NCBI GenBank assembly: GCA_028751875.1
Contig: CM054134.1
Location: 65,963,424 to 66,027,423, forward strand
DNA from: Rapana venosa
Taxonomy: Eukaryota; Mollusca; Gastropoda; Neogastropoda; Muricidae
Direction of reading: 5' to 3'
Length of the DNA: 64,000 nt
The notes below the pieces were generated by a model that saw only the letters and a program-made list of their open reading frames with translations, searched no databases and was not told the DNA's origin. A program made the position numbers and the translations under genes. Of this stretch, positions 54,621 to 64,000 are shown piece by piece; position 1 is the first letter of the stretch; each line of letters opens with the position of its first letter.

Positions 54621-56275
54621 GCTGGGTAAAATGCTTGATTTGTGGGGGGTTTTTTTCTCTGTGTCTTTCTTTAAATTTATTTAAATATACATATATTTAT
54701 GCTTCTTTCTTTTTTTTTAAAGTATCCTCTATCTGTCTCCCCCTTTCTTTGCGTGTTTCCTGTGTCTCCGATTGTCGTCCTTTTGAATTGCTGTCTGCCT
54801 TCTTTGCTGTAGTGTCTCTGTCTCCCTGCCCTTTTTTAAATGTTTTTGCTCGTCTGTCGTCCTTTAAATTTTTTGTCTGTGTCCTTTTTTTCTGTATTGT
54901 CTGTCTGCCTGCCCCTTTATAGTGTCTGTCTGCCTGCCCTTTTATATGTGTTGCTCGTCTTCCTTTATATGTGTTTGCTCTGTCTGTCGCCTTTTTTTGC
55001 GTAGGTCGCTGCCTGTCCTTTAATGGTCCTGTCTGTCTGCCCTTTCTTTAAGTGTCTGTCTGCCTGCTTTAATGGTCTTGTCTGTCTGTCCTTTTTTGAA
55101 TGTGCTTCGCCTGTCCTTTTATTTGTCTCTGTCTGTTGTCCTTCTTTGAATTTCTTCTGCCTGTCCTTTTGTGTCTCTGCTGCGTCCTTTTTTAAATGTG
55201 TCTGTTGCCGCCCTTTATATGGTCTCTGTCTGTCTGCCCTTTCTTTGATGTGTCTTCTGCCTGTCCTTTATATTTGTCCCTGTTGTCTGTCCTTCTTTGA
55301 ATGTTTGTCCCCCCTTCTTTGCTGTTGTGTCTGTCTGCCTGCCCTTTATATGTGTCTCTGTCTGTCTGTCCTTCTTTGAATGTGTCTGTCTGTCCTTCTT
55401 GCTGTATGTTTGTCGCCGCCCTTTAAATGTGCCTGTCGTCTGCCTTCTTGAAGTTCTGTCTTCCTTCTTTGCTGTATGTGTCTTCTCCTGCCCTTTATAT
55501 GTTCTCTCGCCCCTGTCCTTTGAATCTGTTGTCTGTCGTTCATGTCTTTTTTGTCTGCTTTCTTTTTTCTTTGGTTTGTTTCGTTTTCTTGCATTTTTTG
55601 TTTCTTTCTGTCCCCCCCCACTTTATTGATCTTCCTTTTTAATCTGTCCGTGTATTATTCTTCCTTTCTCCTTTTTTTTGTGATTTCCTTTCACTTCCTT
55701 TTTTTGTTATTTCTTTCCGTTTTTTGTCTGTCCTTTCGTTGCCTTAATTGTATTTTTTCTTTTTCTTTTTTTTTAAAATTTTTTTGTATTTTTTTGTCTT
55801 TTTTCTGTTCTTTTGGGGGGAGGGGGGCTGTCGTTTTTACCCCTGTTTGTATTTTGGAGTGTTTTGCGTTATTTTTTTTTTGTTTTCTAACTCCCTTTTC
55901 GTTTTTCTGCTTCTGTTTGTCTTTCTTTTCCCTTTTCCTTTCCTTCCTTCCTTTTTTCCTTTTCCCCTTCCTTCTCCCCTTCTCCCTTTTCCTCTCTCTC
56001 CCCCTCTCCTTTTCTCTCTCCTCTCTTTTCTTTCTGTCTCTTGTCTGCTGTCTTTAAAGCTTTCTTCCCTTTTCTCTGTTGTCTGTCTGTTTTTCTGTTG
56101 TCTGTCTGTCTGTCTGTCTTCTTTCTTCTTTTCCTTCTTTCGGTCTCCCTGCTGCTGTCTCTTTCTTTTTTTATTTTTTCTTTCCTTCTTTCTTCAGTTC
56201 TTTTCTTCATTTTTTTTTCTTTTTTGTTTTGTTTCTTTTTTTTCTTTTTTCCCCTTTCTTTCATTTGCAGCTCCT
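54621..56275. repeat. 1.65-kb polypyrimidine tract containing a TCTG/CCTTT minisatellite
   Basis: The plus strand is overwhelmingly C and T. From about 54760 to 55540 an irregular tandem pattern repeats TGTCTGTCTGCCCTTTATAT with variants (TTCTTTGAATGTG, TTCTTTGCTGTATG). From 55540 to 56275 it is T, CT and CCTT runs. The long open frames here (Phe, Leu, Ser, Cys) are by-products of composition. Confidence 0.9.
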
Positions 56276-56577
56276 TTTCTGGGGTGCAGGGGAATGGGAC
56301 TGGATGGGATACGTTCTGTGCTCCAGGTTTTTGGGGGTCACCTGCACACGTTATTTCCCACGGTCAGTCCAACGTCAGACATAATGGCCACGCTGGGAAA
56401 GACAAGGGGGAATGAGGATTAGTGGCAAATCAAGCCCCCATATCCATTGGGGAAAGCAGCGCTTAAAGGACGCAGGTGAAAGAAAAATCTGAGGGGCTTT
56501 GGGGAGGGGCAGGAAAAATATGAACTACAAAATCATAACAAGACAAGAAAAACACAGCACAGCGCCTTTCAGCAAAG

Positions 56578-56668
56578 CAAAGCGCAGCAAGCAGCGTGAC
56601 CACCACACACACACAACACAACACACCCCACACACACCCCACACACACACACACACACACACACCACA
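56578..56668. repeat. (CA)n microsatellite
   Basis: CA tract with interruptions (CCAC, AACA). About 30 bp later the satellite array begins. Confidence 0.93.
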
Positions 56669-56699
56669 TGCATAAGCTGCCTCTACGATTGGGTTAAAA

Positions 56700-59600
56700 A
56701 GACGAAAAGAGCTATTTCAGTCCGATTGTTAATGCGCAGTCACGATTGTTTAAAGACATTAAACTGTTTTGTCATGATTTTAGTACCAGTCACGATTGTT
56801 AATGACGATAGAGCTGTTTCAGCTGTTGTTTGACGCGTCACGATTTTTAAACGATGGGGCTCTTCAGTCTCGATTGTTTTTGACGATAGAGCTTTTCAGT
56901 ACGTTGTTAATGCGATGAGCGTTTCAGTCATGTTTTAATGACGAAGTCACTATGTTAATCGATGGAGCGGGTTTAGTCTCGATTGTTTAAGACATAGAGT
57001 GTTTGTCACGATTTTAAGACCCGACGATTGTTTTAAAACATGAGCTGCTTTTCTAGTTGTTAATGACGATAGAGTGTTTCAGCCGATTGTTAAGACGATG
57101 GGGCGTTTCGTCATGATTGTTTGTGACGCAGTCACGTTGTTAAACGATGGGGTGTTTTAGTCTAATTTTTATGAGATAACTGTTTAGCATGAGTTTGCCA
57201 GTCCGATTGTTTTTAGATAGAGTGTTTTAGTCATTTATTGTTAGTGGGCCGTCCCGATTGTTAATGACGAAAAGTTTTCAGCGGGTTTTTATGGAAGACC
57301 GATTGTTAAACGATGGGCGCTTCAGTCCGGATTGTTAAAGACGTAGAGCTGTTTTAGTCCCGGGGTTGTTTTGACGCAGTCCGATTTTAAGACGATGGAG
57401 CTGTTTTATCCGATTTTTAAAGACGATAAGCTGTTTCAGTCCATTGTTAAACGCTCAAAAGTTAAGACGATGGGAGTGTTCAGTCCGATTGTTAATGACG
57501 ATAGAGCTGTTTTTTTTAAAAAACCCACGATTTTAAAAAGAGATAGTGTTTCCGCACGATTTTTATGACGATAGGCTTTTTTTAGTCACGTTGTTATGCG
57601 CAGTCAAAGATTGTTTAAGCGATGGGGCTGTTTCAGTCACGATTTTTAATGACATAGAGCTGTTTCAGTCACGATTAAAATAGTGAACTGTTTTAGCACA
57701 TTGTTAATGACGATAGGGGTTTTCTTCCGATTTTTTAAGACGCATCAGATTGTTAATGACGATGGGCTGTTTCAGTCAGGGTTGGGGGTGGGGGGGCCAT
57801 TAAAAGTGGGAGCTTTTCATCACGATTGTTAATGGGCGAAGGCTTTTCATCAATTGTTTAAGACGCGTCACATTTTAATGACGATAAGCTTTTCATCACA
57901 TTGTTAAAAACGATGGGGGCTATTTCCCACGATGTTTTGAGACAAGCTTTTCAGTCCGATGTTAATGACGCCGTCACGATTTTTTAATGACGATAGACTG
58001 TTTTAGTAAAGATGTTAATGGACGATAAGGGGTTTTCGTAGATTGTTTAAGACGAGTCACGATTGTTAAAGATGAATGGTCTGTTTCAGTCGATTTTTTT
58101 AATGACGCTCAGATTGTTAAAAGACGAGGAGCTTTTCAGTCACGAAAAGGGGAATGATGAAGAGCTGTTTCAGTCACGTTTTTTAATGACGCGTCAGATT
58201 GTTAAAGACCCGATGGAGCTGTTTCACCCTTGTTAATGAAAGCAGTCACATTTTTTAAAGACAGGGGCGGGTTTTTCCCCATGTTTTAAAGACATAGACT
58301 TTTCATCAATTGTAATGACGCAGTCAGATTGTTAATGAGATGGGCTGTTTCAGTTCGATTTTTAATGCCATCAGATTTTAATAATGACGTTTCAGTCCAG
58401 TTTAAAGACATAGGCTTTTAGTCCGTTGTTAATGACGAGTCATATTGTTAATAGATAGCGTTTCATCACAAATTTTTAATGCGAAAAGCTTTTCAGCACA
58501 TTTTAAAAAGATGTTTGGGGAACTGTTTTTCCCGTACATTGTTAATGACATAGGGAAAGTCAGATTGAAAAGACGAGTAGAAATTTTTAATGAAAAAGCG
58601 TTTTAGTCACAAAAAGTTAATGGCGATAAAGCTTTCAGCACGATTGTTAATGATTTTAGTCACGATTAAAATTAATTAGACTGTTTCAGTCACGTTGTTT
58701 TTAAAGACGATAGGGCTTTTCAGTCACATTGTAAAACGCAGTTTAGATTTTTTAAAGACGAAGACTGTTTCAGTTTACGATTTTAATGACGATGAGCTTT
58801 TTACCAATTGTTAATACGAAGAGCTTTTTTTAGTACGATTTTTAAAATTATTTTAGAATTTTGCAGTCACGATTTTTTAAAAGACGATAGGCAAATTTAG
58901 TCAGTTTTTATGACGATCACGATTTTAAAGACGTTTGGGGGGGGGTGTTTTAGTCAGAATTGTTAATGACGAAGACTTTTTATCACGATTTTTTATGACA
59001 AAGCTGTTTCATCACGATTTGGGGAAAACGCCGCACATTGTTTAATGACGATGGGCTTTTCAGTCACGTTGTTAATGGGACCATAGAGCGTTTCGTACGT
59101 TTTTTAAGCGAGTTCATTGATAATGACGAAAAAGCTTTTTCATCAATTGTTAATGAAGCGTCACGATTGTTTAAAATATGACTGTTTCATTTTTGATTGT
59201 TTAAACATGAGCGTTTTGTCACGATTGCTAAAAGACCAGTACGATTTTTAAAGTGGGGCTGTTCAGTTGCGTTGTTTTAATGACGCAGCACGTTTTTAAT
59301 GACGTGGAGGGGTGTTTCAGTCAGAATTTAAGAGATGAGCTTTTCTTTCCCATTTTTAATGACGCAGTCATATTGTTTTAAAGCGATGGACTTTTTTAGT
59401 CACGATTTAAAATACGATAAAGCTGTTTTCAGTCACGATTAAAATATGACAAAACTGTTTTTAGTCACGATTGTTTAATGAGCAGTAAAAGATTGTAATG
59501 AGATGGGAGCTTTTTTCAGTCACGATTGTTAAGACATGAGCGTTTCAGTCACATTGAATACGATCAGTTTTGTTAATGATGATGGTTTTTTCAGTTCGAT

Positions 59601-62600
59601 GTTTAATGAAGGCAGTCACGATGTTAATGAGATGGATGTTTAGTGAAGTAATAGATAAGTTTTCATCACTTTTTTAAGACGGCAAAGATTGTTAATGACG
59701 ATAAAACTGTTTTTCAGTCCGATTTGTTAAAGACATAGAGGTTCGTCACGATTGTAATGAGCGTACGATTTTTAAAAGATAGGGCCTGTTTCAGTGATTG
59801 TTAATGACGCAGCCGATTTTTAATGACGATGGGGTGTTTCAGAGAATTTTAATGACGGATAGAGCTTTTCGTCACGATTTTTAATTAGCATCAGATTTTA
59901 AGCGATTAGCTGTTTTAGTCACGATTGTTAATGACGTAAGCTTTTTTATCACGATTTTTAATTGATGAAAACTGTTTTCTCAGATTTTAATGACGAAGGG
60001 ATTTTACCGATTGTTAATACGAGTCACATTGTTAAATGACGCATTACAATTGTTAAGGCGAAGAGCTTTTCGCACGATTTTTAAACCCGTCACGATTTTA
60101 AAGATAGACTGTTTCATACATTTTTAAAGACGAAGAGCTTTTCATCACATTTTAATGACCGTTACGATTTTAAAAGATGGCTGTTTTAGTACGATTGTTA
60201 AAGAAGCAGTCACATTGTTAATGACATAGCTTTTTAGCACGTTTTTTTTAAAGCGATAGAGTGTTTCAGTCACATTTTTTAATGACCAGTCAGATTGTTA
60301 ACGATGAGGGTTTTCAGTTCGATTGTTAATGAGGTTACGATTGTTAAGGCGAAGACTGTTTCAGTCACATTTTTAATTCGTACATTTTTTAATCGTTTAA
60401 GCTGTTTCAGTCAGATTGTTAAAGGAAGATTTTTTAAAACGATGGGCGCCCGTCCGATTGTTAAAAGATGGGCTGTTTCATCCCATTGTTAAATACCAGT
60501 CACGAATTTAACGATGGAGCTGTCAGTCAGATTTTTAATGAGATAGAGCTGTTTCATCATGATTGTTAGGGGGCGAGTCCGATTGTTAATGACGATAGAG
60601 CTGTTTTGTCAGATTGTTTTGACCAGTCACATTGTTAATGAGATGGGTTTCATCGATTTTTATGACGCAGTCAGTTTTTAATTTACATAGACTTTTTTCA
60701 GGCTGTTTTGTTTAAAAGCATCAGATTTTAAACGTGGACTTTTTTCAGTCCGATTGTTAATGACGTAAACTTTTCAGTCACGTTAAAGATGATGAACTGT
60801 TTCAGCACGATTGTTTAATGACGAAGGCTTTTAGTCCCATTGTTTAATGACGAGTCAGATTTTAATGGAAAAGGCTTTTTCACCCCATTGTTAAAGGCGA
60901 TAGAGGCCCTTTTCAGTCACGTAAAATTAGATAGAACGTTTCATCACGATTGTTAATACGATAGGGGTTTTTTTACGTTGTTAATACGCAGTCCCATTAT
61001 TAATGCGATTCGAGTTTTCAGTCACGATTGTTTTAAAGACGATGAGGGGGGTTTTTTTTCCCACGATTGTTTTAGACAAACTGTTTCAGTCAGATTTTAA
61101 TGACCAGTCACATTTAATGAGTGGAGCTTTTTTCAGTCACGTTTTAATGCGATAAAAGCTTTTCAGTCACATTTAATGACGCAGTTACATTTTAAGAGAT
61201 AGAGCTGTTTTTAGCAGATTGTTAAAGAAGCAGTCCCCATTGTTAAGACATAACTTTCAGTCCGATTGTTAATGGCCCTACCCGTTCAGTCCATTGTAAT
61301 TTTCGCAGTCACGATTGTTAAGAATTTTCTGTTTTTTCAGTTGCAGTTAAATTACCATCACATTGGTTTTAAAGCGATAAGCGTTTTAGTCAAATTTTTA
61401 AGGGCGCATCACATTGTTAATGACGATAGACGTTTCATCATGATTGTTTTGAGCATCACGATTGTTAAGACGAGGGGGGTTCTCTGATTGTTAATGACGA
61501 TAGGGTGTTTAGACGATTGTTTAAAACCCGTCCCCGATGTTTAAAGATGGGGCGCTTTCTCGATGTTTTGACGATAGAGGGTTTTAGTCATGAATGTTGG
61601 ACCCCGTCACGATTGTTAATGACGATGAGCTTTTCATCATGATTGGTGACGCAGTCACGATTTTTAATACGCTTTTTTTTTTGAGTGACGAATCACGATT
61701 TTTAATGACGATAAGGGGGTTTCAGTTCTGATTGATAAAAAGTCACGATTGTTAAGACGATGGCGATCTCCATTGTTGGACTGGAGTTCTTTTAGTCCAT
61801 TGTTAAAGCGATAGGCTTTTTGTCATGAAATTTTTGGAAGCGATCACGATTTTAATGAGATGAGCTTTTCAGTCACGAAAGAATGACATAGCTTTTCTCA
61901 CGATTTTAAAGACCGTAAGATTGTTATACGATGGAAATGCGTTTTCGATTTTTAATGACGATAGAGCTGTTTCATCACGATTGTTAATGATGATAGAAAC
62001 TGTTTCATCACATTTTTAATGACGATAGGGCATTTATCCGTTGTTTAAAGACGAGTCACGTTGTTAATATATGAACATTTTCATCACAAATTTTAAAGGC
62101 ATAGACTTTTTCAGTCACATTGTTAATACCATTCACGATTTTAATGACGAAAGTCTTTCTTACGATTTTTAAAAAGGGTAGATATTTCTCCACGATTGTT
62201 AAAACGAAGAAACTTTTCAGTCACGATTGTTAATTGACCAGTACATTGTTAATACGATAGAGCTTTTCAGTACGATTGTTTTAAAGAGCAGTCCGATTTT
62301 AAAGAGATGGTAATTTTCAGCACGATTGTTAATGACGAAAATGTTTTGTCAGATTGTTATGACGCGTCACATTGTTAATGAATTGGGGGTTTTAGTTTCT
62401 TGTTAATGACCCCGTACGTTTTTAAGCATAAGCTTTTTAGTCACCATTTTAAAGAAGCAGTCACGATTGTTAAAGATAGAGCTGTTTTCAGTCCCCCGAT
62501 TGTTAATATTAGCTTTTTTCAGTCCCATTGTTAAGGGGCATAGGGGTTTTTTCAGCCGTTGTTAAACGATCACATTTTTAATGGAAAACTTTTTACACAA

Positions 62601-63930
62601 TTTTTAATGGCAAAGCTTTTTCATCACGATTTTTTAAGATATCAGATTTATGACATAAAACTGTTTTTAGTCCGATTTTTAATCAAAGTTTCATCAAGAT
62701 TTTAATAGCTCAGATTGTTTAATACGATGGAGGGGGTTAGTCCATTGTTTTAAAGACGATAAAATGTTTCAGCACGAATTTTTAATGACGATAGAGCTGT
62801 TTTTCACGATTGTAATAGCAGTACGATTGTTAATGATATGGCTTTTCAGTCTTGTTAATACCCCTACGGGTTGTTAAATGATATTGGGGTGTTTCAGTTC
62901 GATTTTTAATGAAGGCATTATTGTTTACTGGATGATAAGGTTTCTTTCACGATTTTAATGACCAGTCACGATTTTTTAATGAGTAGGCTGTTTCCCTCAA
63001 TTGTTAAAAGATAGGCCCGTTTCATCACGATTGTTAATGACGACAGATTGTTAATGACGTGGAGCTGTTTCAGTCACGTTGTTAAGACGATAGAGCTACT
63101 TTCACTACCTTTTAATGGCGAAGAGCTGTTTTAGTCCGATTGTTAAATTTACGGTAATTGTTAAGGGCGATGGAGCTTTTCAGTCAGATTGTTAAGACGT
63201 AAAACTTTTCATCACGATTGTTTAATGGGGCGTAATTGTTTAAAGACGAAGACGTTTCATCAGTTGTTAATAAGCAGTAACGTTTTTAATGAGATGGGGC
63301 TGTTTCAGGGTTACGTTTTTTTAATGAGATAAGCTGTTTTTTCACGATTGCAATGACGCACACAGATTTTTAATTGTGGGGCTGTTTCAGTCGTTTTTAA
63401 AAGACGCAGTCACGATTTTAATGAATGGGGGGTTTCTGTTTTAGTTGCGATTGTTAATTGCGCGTCATTTTTTTAATAGGGTAACCTTTTTCACGATTTT
63501 TAATTGAAAAGCAGTCACGATTGTTAATTGGAAAAGCTTTCATCAATTGTTAAGAGATGAGTTTTTTGCACATTGTATAGCAGCACCATTGTTAAAGGGG
63601 TAGACTTTTCACAAGATTTTAATGACGCAGTTAGATTTTATGGCGAAAAGGCTTTCAGTACATTTTTGAGGAATCACATTGTTAAGCGATGGGGTTTTTT
63701 AGCCCCGATTTTTTATGGAAAAAAGGGGCTGTTTCGTCCGATTGTTAAGACGATGGAGCTTTTCTCAGATGTTTTTAGGTACGATTCTAAAAAGAGATAG
63801 GTTTCATCCATTTTCCCCTACCAGACAAATTGTTATTTGACGAAAGGTGTTTAGTCCCAAAGAATGGACGATCATCTGTTTTAAAATAGTTTAAAAGTGG
63901 GAACTGTTTCAGCACGATTTTTAACGGGAA
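56700..63930. repeat. 7.2-kb satellite array of 33- and 21-bp units
   Basis: The whole stretch is made of variants of the core CAGTCACGATTGTTAATGAC followed by G (21 bp), with or without the 12-bp addition ATAGAGCTGTTT or ATGGAGCTGTTT (33 bp). The two unit types alternate, and long/short/long orders give a frequent higher period near 87 bp. The core starts GTCA and ends TGAC, an inverted repeat. Single-base drops are very common, so unit boundaries drift. No coding content is present. The array fades at about 63930, and the last 70 bp look unrelated. Confidence 0.95.
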
Positions 63931-64000
63931 AAACACATTTTATACGTTTGGGATACTTTTATTTTTGAACTTTTTCAAACAAAAGTTTATACCATGGAGT

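Noticed and set aside
55542..56422. Long Phe/Leu/Ser-rich open frames that look like membrane proteins
   Set aside because: They arise from the polypyrimidine tract. All three frames stay open and give the same amino-acid bias.
56700..63930. CRISPR-like array (regular short repeats with palindromic core)
   Set aside because: Units are contiguous, with no unique spacers. All the sequence is repeat variants, the context is eukaryotic and no cas genes exist. It is satellite DNA.

Overview
The window is a repeat-dense stretch of animal nuclear DNA, most likely from a mollusc and possibly a gastropod. That source is inferred from four things: a fibrinogen-related (FReD) terminal exon, a secreted PAN/apple-type exon with a GTAAGT splice donor, tRNA-derived SINEs with a TATATAGCGC tail, and many RTE, L2/CR1-like and mariner relics. 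No bacterial gene structure, CRISPR array, rRNA gene or functional tRNA was seen. Only two stretches look like host gene parts (14818-15269 and 37345-37749). Almost all other coding signal is transposon-derived and broken.

Layout. 1-2631 is a minus-strand LINE (LINE-A): ORF1 with a 2A-like CGDVELNPGP motif, a coiled coil and RNA-binding domains, then an endonuclease. 3052-6228 is a near full-length plus-strand RTE-like LINE (LINE-B) with a 614-aa reverse transcriptase. 7310-11070 is a decayed minus-strand LINE (LINE-C), also with a 2A-like motif, and a plus-strand LINE fragment (LINE-D) lies inside it. 11828-17106 holds two copies of a tRNA-derived SINE (SINE-1), a mariner transposase split by an L2-like LINE (LINE-E), the FReD exon and a 50-bp minisatellite. 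18080-23690 is another LINE (LINE-F) whose endonuclease and RT are separated by an RTE insertion (RTE-1). 23733-24583 and 37996-38793 are two copies of a long tRNA-headed SINE (SINE-2), one with a 10-bp target-site duplication. 25830-27600 is LINE-G. 27.6-37 kb is mostly simple repeat and poor-quality sequence. 38930-44250 is a nested stack of RTE-like elements. 44253-49765 is a direct tandem duplication of about 2.7-2.8 kb carrying LINE-H. 54.6-56.3 kb is a polypyrimidine tract. 56.7-63.9 kb is a 7.2-kb satellite array built from 33- and 21-bp units.

The elements interact mainly as insertions within insertions, which gives relative ages. The SINE-1 tail is shared with LINE-E, consistent with a LINE/SINE partnership. 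Sequence quality is uneven: about 18.9-22.4, 26.9-37.0 and 47.1-64 kb show homopolymer-type indel noise typical of unpolished long reads, so some breaks may be assembly errors rather than biology. Family assignments come from motifs I recognise, not from database searches.
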